Source: Planctomycetota bacterium (lineage in GTDB: Bacteria; Planctomycetota; Phycisphaerae; Phycisphaerales; UBA5793). Taken from it: a stretch of DNA of 39,849 bases. Made by a program: the position numbers and the translations under genes. The stretch is taken from assembly GCA_963205185.1 (NCBI GenBank), contig CAUJHZ010000064.1, positions 1-39,849 on the forward strand, given 5' to 3'. Below the pieces are notes generated by a model that was given only the letters and a program-made list of their open reading frames with translations, made no database searches and had not been told where the DNA came from. Numbering within the stretch: the first letter of the stretch is position 1; each line of letters starts with the position of its first letter. Shown in pieces: positions 1-7,635 of this stretch.

Positions 1-181
1 AGCGGCAAACGTGAACGTCGGGCTTGACGGTGTCGGCACCGAAGAGCATTCGGAGGTACTGGAACCCGGCGAGGCCGAAGCCGCGAACGCCGACGGCAAG
101 GTAATCGCCGGGTCGTGCCCATGTGGCCCATGCCCGGAGCCTCTGCTCCTCATCAGAGCCGGAGAACGGCGCTGAGTTCAT
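1..181 (-). CDS. N-terminally truncated HhH/DNA-glycosylase-like protein, runs off the left edge
   Basis: The minus-strand frame from ATG at 181 reads off the window edge and gives about 60 residues. They include GFGLAGFQYLRMLFG followed by DTVKPDVHV. That combination, a glycine-rich helix-hairpin turn followed by a KPDVH segment, resembles the C-terminal half of HhH-GPD base-excision-repair-like proteins. Such proteins normally have a long N-terminal part before this motif, which is absent here because the reading frame runs straight back into the terminase gene. I read it as the 3' part of a host gene cut at a prophage junction near 155-170. The ATG may be fortuitous. The family call rests on motif memory only. 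Confidence 0.45.
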   Translation of the reverse strand, partial: MNSAPFSGSDEEQRLRAWATWARPGDYLAVGVRGFGLAGFQYLRMLFGADTVKPDVHVCR

Positions 182-1436
182 CGTGGTTGAACCGGTCCGG
201 CCACGCAACCTCGGCGCCCTCATCCATCTCGCCGCGATGCTGGCCGTAGAACTCGGTGGCGCGGGTGATGCCCTCGTCGGCCCGCAGGCCCTCGGCACGC
301 AGCCGCGCATACTCCGCCCACAATTGCTCGCGGGTCGGGAAGGAGTACACCATCTTCGTGCGCTGGCCCTGCCACTGGGGGTGCTTATCGCGATCGAGCA
401 GGCGATCGGCCAGGTCGTCGGGCCGCACGACGGTGAGTGTCATGAGCCCGGCGATCTTTCTGCCCGGGCCGGCCAGGCCGAGGATCGCGCCGGCGAGGAT
501 GCGTTCGCGCGTGGTGCATTGTGACGGCGACCGGGCCGATTCATCCGTCTGCGGGTCGTCGATGAGGACCAGCGATGGCCGGACGCTCCGGCCGTCGGGC
601 CGCTTGTACTTCATGCCGCGGATGCGGCCGGTGATCCCGGCAACGCGGATGATCCCGCCCGAGGGCAGCGAGCCCGGCACGGTGGGCAGGACGATCTCAT
701 GCGCCGTCCAGCCGATGTGGGTCTGGCCGCCTTCGAAGAGTTGCCCGGCGGCGCGCTGGTGGATGCCGTCGAGGCAGTGGATGGGGAAACACGCTTCGGG
801 GAAGTCTTCGAGCAGGGATTCGCTGTTCTCCAGTTCGGCCTTGATCGACTCGAGCATCTGGCTGGCGTGCTCTTCATCCGAGCCGATGAGGGAGACGAAC
901 TCGCGGTGGCCATACAGGAGCGCCCAGAGGCAGGCGATCTCGCAGAGGCTGGTCTTGCCGCTGCCGCGCGGCATGGCCATCGCGAACAGGCCGCCCTCCA
1001 GGACCGCCTGTTCGATGCGGGCGATGACCTTGAGGTGGTCCGGCGACCACGGCAGGTGGAAGGTCTGCGGGAAGTAAGTCTCGCAGAAGAGGCGGAAGTT
1101 GCGGCGACAGGCTTCCTTGCGGCTGGCGTCGATGATCTCGGGCAGCGCGTCGATGTCCCCGCCGGTGAAGGAATCGGGCAGGTCGCGGCCCCGCTGCACG
1201 ACCTCGTCGAACGGTTCATACTCGGCGGACGCTTCGGCGGCGAGCCGCTCGTGGCGCTCGATGACCAGCCACGCGGTGTAGCGGAGGAGATCGACGGTCT
1301 TCCCATCGCCGATGCGATACCCGGCGCGGGTGCGGTGGCGATGGAGTTGCCGCTCGCTGATCACCTCGCCCAGCGGCGTGCTGTTGAGCGTGCGGCACAG
1401 TTCGGCCGGCTTGAGGCTGCGCGGGTCAATCGCCAC
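153..1436 (-). CDS. Phage terminase large subunit, C-terminally truncated
   Basis: Phage DNA-packaging motor ATPase of 427 residues. Residues 156-162 (PRGSGKT) are a Walker A motif, and SLVLIDD at 288-294 with the following DPQTDES is a Walker B and catalytic acidic region. The N-terminal 60 residues look like a small DNA-binding domain. The family is usually about 550-600 residues, with an RNase H-like nuclease in the last third. Here the protein stops at LSAVLRL, immediately after a WPDRFNHDE segment that normally sits between ATPase and nuclease, so the nuclease is missing. The GTG start at 1436 has GGAGG five bases upstream and overlaps the preceding small gene by 11 bases, indicating coupling. 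It cannot package and cut DNA as a complete terminase. Confidence 0.85.
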   Translation of the reverse strand: MAIDPRSLKPAELCRTLNSTPLGEVISERQLHRHRTRAGYRIGDGKTVDLLRYTAWLVIERHERLAAEASAEYEPFDEVVQRGRDLPDSFTGGDIDALPEIIDASRKEACRRNFRLFCETYFPQTFHLPWSPDHLKVIARIEQAVLEGGLFAMAMPRGSGKTSLCEIACLWALLYGHREFVSLIGSDEEHASQMLESIKAELENSESLLEDFPEACFPIHCLDGIHQRAAGQLFEGGQTHIGWTAHEIVLPTVPGSLPSGGIIRVAGITGRIRGMKYKRPDGRSVRPSLVLIDDPQTDESARSPSQCTTRERILAGAILGLAGPGRKIAGLMTLTVVRPDDLADRLLDRDKHPQWQGQRTKMVYSFPTREQLWAEYARLRAEGLRADEGITRATEFYGQHRGEMDEGAEVAWPDRFNHDELSAVLRL

Positions 1437-1674
1437 GGTCGCCTCCGTTGGCGCTTGCGGCCATGTCGCGCACCAGCCACGCCGCGAAGTGAACCAGGTT
1501 GATCGTGCCGTCGGCGTTGGTCTGGAAACCCTCCTCGATGTCGCGCGCGATCATCGCTTCGCTCACCGGCCGGCCGCCGACGCGCGTCAACAGCCGCGCC
1601 GTGTCGGTCACCGATAGAGCGGCGGGATTGAGCGCGCCCGACCGTTCGTTCTGGTCGTCAAGCGGCGGAGTCAC
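1426..1674 (-). CDS. Small phage protein upstream of terminase
   Basis: An 82-residue protein from a GTG start at 1674, with AAGGAGGG six bases upstream. It contains LSVTDTARLLTRVGG and NLVHFAAWLVRDM, a short helical layout also seen at the N-terminus of the terminase (the TVDLLRYTAWLVIE segment). This suggests related small DNA-binding modules. Position, strand and overlap with the terminase gene suggest a role in packaging, possibly as a small-terminase-like or recognition protein, but the sequence alone does not prove that. Confidence 0.6.
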   Translation of the reverse strand: MTPPLDDQNERSGALNPAALSVTDTARLLTRVGGRPVSEAMIARDIEEGFQTNADGTINLVHFAAWLVRDMAASANGGDRGD

Positions 1675-1975
1675 GGCGGCCCTCCTTGGCCCACGGCGCG
1701 CCCGGGTTGCTCAATGCGAGGCGTCGGCCCATGTACGAACGCGGCCCGACGTGGGCCAACACGGCGCGAAGTTCGGCCATTCCTAGCAGATGCCTAGCAC
1801 ATCGCGCGCCGCCGGCGGCGAGGTTCCCCACACTCATGCCCAGTTGTGCACAATCTGCGAATCCTGCTCGAATCCTCGGCAATTCCCCTTGCATGGGCGC
1901 GCTGTTCATGCCCTCATGTGTCACTGAAAACGCGGCAACGGCCGCATCACCACCAACGCGAAGGGACGAACAACC
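1675..1975. promoter_or_regulatory. Divergent intergenic region of the prophage with palindrome and direct repeats
   Basis: This 301-base gap separates the minus-strand terminase pair from the plus-strand phage genes. It holds a perfect 10-base palindrome TTGTGCACAA at 1844-1853 and a direct repeat CCTAGCA near 1782 and 1793. It is the natural place for divergent promoters and an operator. I see no clear coding sequence in it. Confidence 0.35.
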
Positions 1976-2446
1976 ATGACGACGAGAACCAACGAGAACG
2001 ACACCGCCAGACGCATTCGCGAACACGCCATGTTCAGCGAGACCGACCTGCGCTACCTGCGGGTCAAGGGCTACACCGACGCCGAGATCCTCGCCTTCTG
2101 GGATCGCGACCACGCGATGGGCAAGGAGCCGGTGATCCACGCGGCGACGCGGATCGAGAGCATCGCCATCCGCGTCGAGTCGGTGCAGAAGCAGGTGCGG
2201 GCCAACGCGGCGCTCAACATCGAACTGGGAATCAGCGCCTACAAGACCGGCTGCGCCAACGTCGCGGTGAGCGACAACTACGCACCGACCTACAGCTTCG
2301 AAGCCATCGACATCGACAGCACGCGGCGGGCCTTTGCCGAGCGGATCTTTGAGAAGAAGTTCGACGCCTTGAGCGCCGGCCAGCGCGGCGAACTCGACGC
2401 GGTGGTGCGGGCCTGCATGCTCGTCGCACACATTACCACCATCTGA
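1976..2446 (+). CDS. Hypothetical phage protein
   Basis: A 156-residue soluble protein, no family recognised. It has a charged N-terminus, a short helical segment (LRYLRVKGYTDAEILAFWDRD) and a middle part (RIESIAIRVESVQKQVR) that could form a coiled coil. GAAGGGA lies about ten bases before the ATG. It is the first of four small same-strand genes separated by 12-33 bases, typical of a phage early or auxiliary block. Confidence 0.6.
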   Translation: MTTRTNENDTARRIREHAMFSETDLRYLRVKGYTDAEILAFWDRDHAMGKEPVIHAATRIESIAIRVESVQKQVRANAALNIELGISAYKTGCANVAVSDNYAPTYSFEAIDIDSTRRAFAERIFEKKFDALSAGQRGELDAVVRACMLVAHITTI

Positions 2447-2479
2447 AACGCCGCAACGCAAACCGAAAGGACCACCACC

Positions 2480-2734
2480 ATGACCATCAAACAGATCACC
2501 ATCAAGGGCGAGCGAGGCGAGGTTCTGATCCGCGATGCCGACTACGGGGCGCAGATCCTCTTCGGCGCGACCTGCCTCGAACTCTCGCGCCACAGCAGCG
2601 ACGCTGAACGCTGGACCGCCGCGATGGCGACGGCCAAGGCCATCTACGGGGCCGACCGCCACGGCCGACCCAACGCCACCAACAGCATGATCCACGATGT
2701 GCTCCGCGAGATCGAGCGCGTCGCCGGCTGCTGA
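2480..2734 (+). CDS. Hypothetical small phage protein
   Basis: An 84-residue protein without recognisable domains. It begins MTIKQITIKGERGEVLIRD, suggesting a short beta-rich start followed by helices. The ATG has AAAGGA about ten bases upstream. It lies 33 bases after the preceding gene and 24 bases before the next, so it is probably co-transcribed. Confidence 0.55.
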   Translation: MTIKQITIKGERGEVLIRDADYGAQILFGATCLELSRHSSDAERWTAAMATAKAIYGADRHGRPNATNSMIHDVLREIERVAGC

Positions 2735-2758
2735 AGCACCACGCAGGAAGGAATGACC

Positions 2759-2995
2759 ATGAGCACCACACGCGACAACACCCTCAGCACCATCGCCCGC
2801 GAGGTCCTGAGTCTTGAGACCTTGGAAACCCGCAACAGCGATTCCCTCGACTTCCACGACACCGCGGTCTGGTGCGTGAAGGAAGCACTCGAGCGGGCCT
2901 ACGACGCGGGCCGCCAGTCGGCGCGGCCGACCAAGGCCGTGTGCCCCGCCTGCGGGCGCAAGATCGAGATCACGCCGCTGCCGGCGAGCAAGTGA
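2759..2995 (+). CDS. Small phage protein with a C-terminal CxxC pair
   Basis: A 78-residue protein. I chose the ATG at 2759 rather than the one at 2753 because AGGAAGGA then lies at a normal distance. The middle segment DSLDFHDTAVWCVKEAL followed by a short helix recurs in small phage and plasmid proteins of unknown function. Near the C-terminus CPAC could bind a metal only in combination with another ligand pair, which I do not see. Function unknown. Confidence 0.55.
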   Translation: MSTTRDNTLSTIAREVLSLETLETRNSDSLDFHDTAVWCVKEALERAYDAGRQSARPTKAVCPACGRKIEITPLPASK

Positions 2996-3007
2996 GAGAG
3001 GAGCATC

Positions 3008-3316
3008 ATGAAGACCAGCGCCATTCAGATTGAGCGAAATCGCCCCGCCCGCCGCACCGGCGGCGGCGCACCCAACATCGTCATCCGCGAGGCGTGCGAC
3101 CGCGACGGCGTCGTCCTGGGCCACCTCGTGGCCAGCCACGACGGCACGCCAGATGGGCTTGTCGCCGCCGCACGCCGCGCGACGCAGCGCATGTTCGCCG
3201 CCTTCGCCGACGCGTGCAACGTCAACAGCCGCATCATCGCGACCGACGGGTCGGGCCGGCCACGCTGGTCGTTGTCGCCGAACTTTGCACTCATCGAAGA
3301 ACTCGCCGCCGAGTAA
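3008..3316 (+). CDS. Hypothetical small phage protein
   Basis: A 102-residue protein, no family recognised. It lies 12 bases after the preceding gene with AGAGAGGAG just before the ATG, so translation is well supported. The sequence is basic at the N-terminus and has a helical central part rich in alanine and arginine. The stop codon lies inside the loop of the terminator hairpin that closes this block. Confidence 0.5.
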   Translation: MKTSAIQIERNRPARRTGGGAPNIVIREACDRDGVVLGHLVASHDGTPDGLVAAARRATQRMFAAFADACNVNSRIIATDGSGRPRWSLSPNFALIEELAAE

Positions 3317-3329
3317 CGGCGGCTTTTTT
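3305..3329 (+). terminator. Rho-independent terminator
   Basis: GCCGCC at 3305-3310 pairs with GGCGGC at 3318-3323, with a seven-base loop containing the TAA stop of the upstream gene, followed directly by six T residues. It ends the small-gene block before the capsid gene. Confidence 0.85.
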
Positions 3330-3364
3330 CCACCAAGCGCTGCCAGCATGAAAGGAGCAGCACC

Positions 3365-5089
3365 ATGAAGAAGAACGAGATCAAGATCGGGAACACCTAC
3401 GCCGCGAAGGTGAGCGGCAAGATCGCCAAGGTGCGCATCGACGCCGAGAGCCGCCACGGCGGCTGGGACGCCACCAACCTCGACACGAAGAAGAAGGTGA
3501 GGATCAAGAGCGCCCAGCGGTTGCGGGCCGCAGTCGGCTCGCCGCCGAAGGCGAGCACGCCGCCGCCCGCGGCCAGCGACAACAAGGACGCCAAACCGGC
3601 CTCCGGCATCAAACCCGGGGGCCGCGTTGTTGATAGAGATGCCCAGCGCCTCGCCGAGCGCGACGCCAAGGCCGCGGCCAAGGGCCTGGTCATGAAGACC
3701 GAGATCGTCAACGGCAAGGAACGCTCGCGCTGGGTGAAGAAGGCCCAGCAGGCCGCGGCACAGCAGGGCACGCCCGAAGCGACGCCGACGGCCGAGCCCA
3801 AACGCAAGGGCCGGCGCACGCCGCCGCGCATCGCGCTGGTCAACAAGGACCAGTACGCCGAGATCGCCAAGCAGGTTGAGAACCTGCCCACCAGCCGCAA
3901 TCACGTGTGCTGGAAGAAGAACGGCAAGTTGTACGAACTGTTCTTCCGCGTCGACGGCCGCACGCCGCTGCTCTACCGGGCACCGGCGACCTCGGCCATC
4001 GACGAGAAGACCGGCTGCCGCGAGGTGGATGCCGTCGGTACCGTGACGGGCGTCCTCGATCGAAAGCGATTCCGTGGCGGCATCGGTTTGCAGGAACTGC
4101 TCCTCGAAGCGGCGTGGGCGAACGGGTACAGCGGCCGCAACTTCCGCGACAGCCGCAACGTCCTCAAGTTCGCCTTCAACCCGGGCATCGAAGCGGGATT
4201 GAGCACGATCGACATCGGCGGCATCCTGAGCAACGTCGCCAACAAGTTCCTCCTCGAGGGGTTCTTCTCCGTCGAGCGCACCTGGCGGAACATCACCGCG
4301 GTGCGCAACGTGAGCGACTTCAAGACGGTGACGTCGTACCGGCTGGTGGGCAAGGACCAGTAGGAGATCGTCGCGCCCGGAGGTGAACTCAAGCACGGCA
4401 CGCTCGGCGAAGAGCAGTACACCAACAAGGCCGACACCTATGGGTTGCTGCTGGCCATCGATCGCCGCGACATCATCAACGATGACCTCGGCGCCATCAC
4501 GACCGTGCCGCGCAAGTTGGGACGTGGATCGGGGCTGAAGATCAACGATGTCTTCTGGTCGACCTTCATGGCCAACAGCGACTTCTTCAAGGTCGCCAAC
4601 AAGAACTTCCTCAGCGGCGCCGACACGGCCCTGAGCATCGACGGCCTGACCAAGGCCGAAGTCGCCTTCATGGACCAGGTCGATGGCGACGGCAAGCCGC
4701 TGGGCATGTTGCCCGCCCTGCTGCTGGTACCCACTTCGCTGAGCGCGATGGGCAGCCAGCTGTTCAAGAGCATGGAGCTGCGCGACACGACCGCGAGCAC
4801 GAAATACCCGGTGAGCAACCCGCATCAGGGCAAGTTCCGCGTCGAGGTGAGCCGGTATCTGAGCAACGCCTCCTACACCGGCAACTCAAGCAAGGCGTGG
4901 TACCTCCTCGCCGATCCCACGGACCTGCCGGTGATCGAGGTGGCGTTCCTCAACGGGCAGGAGTCGCCGACGATCGAGACCGCGGAGGCGGACTTCAACG
5001 TGCTGGGCATCCAGATGCGCGGCTACCACGACTTCGGTTGCGCGTTGCAGGATCCGCGTGGCGGCACGAAGAGTAAGGGCGAAGTGTGA
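3365..5089 (+). pseudogene. Phage major capsid gene with in-frame amber stop and foreign-looking N-terminus
   Basis: One frame runs from ATG 3365 to TGA 5089, broken by TAG at 4361-4363. Residues 1-90 resemble a small basic phage protein ([19 protein letters not shown]) that I would expect as a separate gene. From about residue 240 the sequence is Mu-type major head protein: [15 protein letters not shown] before the amber codon, then GGELKHGTLGEEQYTNKADT, RRDIINDDLGA and YLSNASYTG after it. The fold continues without a gap, so the amber codon sits inside the capsid domain. Related loci often have a head-maturation protease upstream of or fused to the capsid. No recognisable protease remains. 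Translation would give a 332-residue fragment unless TAG is suppressed. Probably inactivated. Confidence 0.8.
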
Positions 5090-5477
5090 TCTGGACTGTG
5101 ATCGGAGCGAGACGCACTACCTCGACGACAGTCTGGTGACGCCCACATATACAGGTACGCTCTTCGCCCTCACCGGCCGGGTCAACGATGCCCCGTTCAA
5201 GGGCTTCAATGCGGGCGAGTGCCTTTTCCTGGGCGTGAGCGGCTCCAAACGCGGCCAGGGCGACTGGGAACTGACCTTCAGATTCGCCTCGCGCCCCAAC
5301 CGCACTGGGCTGGCTATCGGTGACATCACCGGCATTGACAAGAAGGGCTGGGAGTACCTCTGGGTCCGCTACGCCGAGGCCGAAGACGCCGGCGCCGGTG
5401 CGCTGGTGAAGCGGCCTGTCGCGGTCTACGTCGAGCGTGTGTACGAGAGCGGCGACTTCACGGCGCTGGGGATCTGA
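5058..5477 (+). CDS. Phage structural protein, apparently N-terminally shortened
   Basis: A 139-residue frame from GTG 5058 overlaps the capsid 3' end by 32 bases. The convincing part starts about residue 20 (THYLDDSLVTPTYTG) and runs through GRVNDAPFKGF, LFLGVSGSKRGQGDWE and WEYLWVRYAEAED, with a beta-rich pattern typical of small head-completion or virion proteins that follow Mu-type capsid genes. The first 20 residues (MAARRVRAKCDLDCDRSE) look like read-through of the capsid 3' end, which suggests loss of the original N-terminus by deletion. The gene ends two bases before the next ATG. Confidence 0.6.
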   Translation: MAARRVRAKCDLDCDRSETHYLDDSLVTPTYTGTLFALTGRVNDAPFKGFNAGECLFLGVSGSKRGQGDWELTFRFASRPNRTGLAIGDITGIDKKGWEYLWVRYAEAEDAGAGALVKRPVAVYVERVYESGDFTALGI

Positions 5478-5479
5478 CG

Positions 5480-6274
5480 ATGGGTGGCGATTCCCTGCGC
5501 AAGGTGAAATCCGGCGACCCGCTCACCATCCCCGCGGCGGCCTACAACGCCTTCGTCGATGCGGCGATCGATCTGCGCCAGCGCCAGCACGAGGAATCGC
5601 GCGAGCCCCAGCGCCTGCGCCGCGACAACGACGTCATCCTCGTTCTCAACTCGACCGGTTCGACCGTGAACCGCTTCGGCGTGCTGGCGATCACCGATCC
5701 GATCATCGCCCCCACTGATGCTCTCGAACTGGAACGCATCGCGTTCACGGGCGTCGTGCCCGCAGCCGAGCACACCGGCAAGTTCGCGATCCTCCTCGAA
5801 ACCGCCGCGCCCGGCGCCATCGTCCGCGCTGCGATGGGCGGCGTCGTGCCCGTCAAAGTCGGCCTGCTCCAACCTGATGATGAGTTCGCCGATGTCGCGC
5901 CCGGCCAGACGGGCTGGCTCAACAGCGGCGACAGCGGCGCGGCTCAGATCCTCTGGGTGGAGTCCTCACTGGTTCCGGTGCGCCAGGCGATTGTCCGCTT
6001 GCCCGCAGGCGGCGCATCGGCATGCCTTGCCTCCAACAGCGGACTCGCCTTCGACGCCAACGGCTGTCTCAAGATCGACACCACCGTCAACAGCACCGTG
6101 CAACTCACACTCGTCACGGGTGTGACACACGCCATCGTCGGCAACGTCCTGCGCATCACGGCGCAGCGATCGATCATCACCCTCTCGCGCAACGTGGCCG
6201 GCGTGGTCATCGGCGTCGGCGCCACGCCCACCACGGACCAGACCAGCGATGTCAACCTTGAGAGTTGCCCCTGA
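5480..6274 (+). CDS. Hypothetical phage structural protein
   Basis: A 264-residue protein starting two bases after the preceding stop, so translation is probably coupled. The N-terminal 50 residues are helical and charged. The rest is beta-rich with many V/G/T repeats, such as GVVPVKVGLLQPDDE and ITLSRNVAGVVIGVG, fitting a virion decoration, tail or fibre-type protein. No signal peptide or membrane segment. Family not recognised; the role is inferred from position after the capsid gene. Confidence 0.65.
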   Translation: MGGDSLRKVKSGDPLTIPAAAYNAFVDAAIDLRQRQHEESREPQRLRRDNDVILVLNSTGSTVNRFGVLAITDPIIAPTDALELERIAFTGVVPAAEHTGKFAILLETAAPGAIVRAAMGGVVPVKVGLLQPDDEFADVAPGQTGWLNSGDSGAAQILWVESSLVPVRQAIVRLPAGGASACLASNSGLAFDANGCLKIDTTVNSTVQLTLVTGVTHAIVGNVLRITAQRSIITLSRNVAGVVIGVGATPTTDQTSDVNLESCP

Positions 6275-6338
6275 CTCGTGGTGAGCGATCAAACGGAGTC
6301 GAACTCACTTGTGGTGAGCGACCGAAGGGAGTCGAACC
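6274..6338 (+). repeat. Imperfect tandem repeat, two units of about 33 bases
   Basis: Two copies of GTGGTGAGCGA followed by CGGAGTCGAAC or GGGAGTCGAAC occupy the gap between two phage structural genes. The second copy runs directly into the ATG of the next gene. The unit combines a TGAGCG core with an AGTCGAAC end, a pattern I recognise from short dispersed intergenic repeats in many bacteria. Confidence 0.6.
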
Positions 6339-7295
6339 ATGCCCCTCATCCTCGGCCCATCCGGCAACACGCTCCTGCTCGGCCCCACCGGCCTGCCGGC
6401 AGCGAGTACGAAATGCTGCTGCTGCAAGGAGGGTGTGGACTGCCCGCACTGTCTGTGCTGTGAATGCTGGGTGTGCGGCGATGGAATCAAGCACGCGCTT
6501 CCGACGGCCGGCTGCCACAACGCCAGCGGCAAGGCCTGCCTGACCGTGACGCTCAGCGGCCTGACGTTCGTGACCAACTGCCGGACGTTCCGCGGCAACG
6601 ACTGCGTGGCCGCGCCCGGGACGTGGGCGTCGTACAAGTACCTCTCCGCCGCCATGCCCGATCTGGTGTTGCCCTTCAACTGGAACGACGGCGCCCCCAC
6701 GCCCATCCGCGATCCCGACCTGCCATGCGCTGAGATCGCGCCCGGCACCGTCTGCCGCCAGTGGCACATGTGCGTCGTGCTGCCCGACACGGGCATCGAC
6801 GCCACGCAGTACGTCAACTCCAACTGCACCGGCACGAGCAACACGTTCAGCGTGCTGATCACCAGCGCCGTGCTCGACTACCAGGTCGTCGGCACGACGC
6901 GCCGCTTCGTCCTCTGGGTCACCGCCTCACCCGCCGGCACCATCCCGATCCCGATCTTCTTCGGCGCTGCGAGTTTCGACGCCCGTCAGTGCGCCAACTA
7001 CTCTACCTGGCCTCTGGTCATCCCCAACGGCCTGAGCAGCACCGCGTGTCTGTGCGGCGGCTCCGGCACTGCAATGCACCCGGCAGCGACAGGCGGCACC
7101 GCGACGTTGACGATGGCGTGCGATGCGGATTGCAGTGGTTTCGACGGTGGTGCGGGGCTGGCGACGCTTGAGAACGCGGGTCCAGCGATTGCGCCGCATC
7201 GCTTTGCCGATGCCGCAGCGATCGATGTGGCTGATGTTCGCGAGGAGCGAAGGCTCGGGTGCCAGAGCTGTCGCAAGCGGCGATCGACCCCATGA
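6339..7295 (+). CDS. Cysteine-rich phage protein
   Basis: A 318-residue frame directly after the tandem repeat. Ten cysteines fall between residues 26 and 46 (CCCC at 26-29, then DCPHCLCCECWVC), and more are scattered through a beta-rich remainder. This dense cluster suggests metal binding or disulfide cross-linking of a virion protein. The last 45 residues (from about GLATLENAG) lose the character of the rest. In the +1 frame over the same bases, RRLRTRVQRLRRIALPMP looks more protein-like, so the true 3' end may be shifted or cut at the prophage right junction near 7200-7300. Function unknown. Confidence 0.6.
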   Translation: MPLILGPSGNTLLLGPTGLPAASTKCCCCKEGVDCPHCLCCECWVCGDGIKHALPTAGCHNASGKACLTVTLSGLTFVTNCRTFRGNDCVAAPGTWASYKYLSAAMPDLVLPFNWNDGAPTPIRDPDLPCAEIAPGTVCRQWHMCVVLPDTGIDATQYVNSNCTGTSNTFSVLITSAVLDYQVVGTTRRFVLWVTASPAGTIPIPIFFGAASFDARQCANYSTWPLVIPNGLSSTACLCGGSGTAMHPAATGGTATLTMACDADCSGFDGGAGLATLENAGPAIAPHRFADAAAIDVADVREERRLGCQSCRKRRSTP

Positions 7296-7414
7296 GGCCG
7301 AAGAGAAGCCACTGATGCCGGCGAAACAAGTGATGCTGCCGGTTTCCTCTGGGTTCGCAGGACGACAAGCTCCCCGTGCATCGGTGGCTGGATTCGACTC
7401 TGAGCGCGCGAACG

Positions 7415-7569
7415 CTACTTCGCCGTGTGTACTGCCCGCGTCCGACTCGCTTGAACAGGTCCTTGCGCTTGAGCAGCGTCAGGTTGACGACGGTCGTGAA
7501 GTTTGCGGCATTGGACTTGTAGCCCGACTTCCGCACCGCCTCGGCTGCATCGGACACGCTCATGGTCAT
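7415..7569 (-). pseudogene. C-terminal fragment of a small winged-helix-like protein, copy 1
   Basis: The minus strand reads SVSDAAEAVRKSGYKSNAAN then NLTLLKRKDLFKRVGRGQYT, a compact helix-turn-helix-like C-terminal domain ending in the GRGQYT signature. The second copy at 20916-20984 ends QYTAK and stop. Here two extra bases (an additional AC) shift the frame, so the end reads QYTRRSS. No gene body precedes the ATG at 7569. It is a relic, not an active gene. Confidence 0.6.
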
Positions 7570-7596
7570 GGAAAGCCGCCACAGGCGCCCCCGCGT

Positions 7597-7625
7597 TTGT
7601 GCTCGCGCTCACCCCGGCCTACACT
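7597..7625 (+). promoter_or_regulatory. Candidate sigma-70-type promoter of the ClC gene, nearly leaderless
   Basis: TTGTGC at 7597-7602 and TACACT at 7620-7625 are separated by 17 bases. A start point 6-8 bases after the -10 would fall at 7631-7633, only a few bases before the ATG at 7636, which has no ribosome binding site. This fits a leaderless or near-leaderless message. Confidence 0.4.
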
Positions 7626-7635
7626 GCGTTCCCAC

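Noticed and set aside
815-835. CGGGGAAGTCTTC resembling the regulatory box
   Set aside because: Inside the terminase coding region, lacks the TCC half, and no -10 follows at the right distance.
1873-1895. GGCAATTCCCCTTGC in the prophage intergenic region as a sixth box
   Set aside because: It has the CCCC half but not the second half-site, and no -10 at the conserved spacing in either direction.
1658-4825. Minus-strand open frame of 1055 codons across the prophage genes
   Set aside because: It runs antisense to several phage genes with family motifs, ribosome binding sites and short spacing. Its own translation is Ala/Arg/Gly/Val-rich with no motif; a GC-driven shadow frame.
3365-5089. Phage-wide TAG recoding to an amino acid
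   Set aside because: Only one in-frame TAG is seen, no suppressor tRNA is in the window, and neighbouring genes show deletions. Decay is the simpler explanation, although not excluded.
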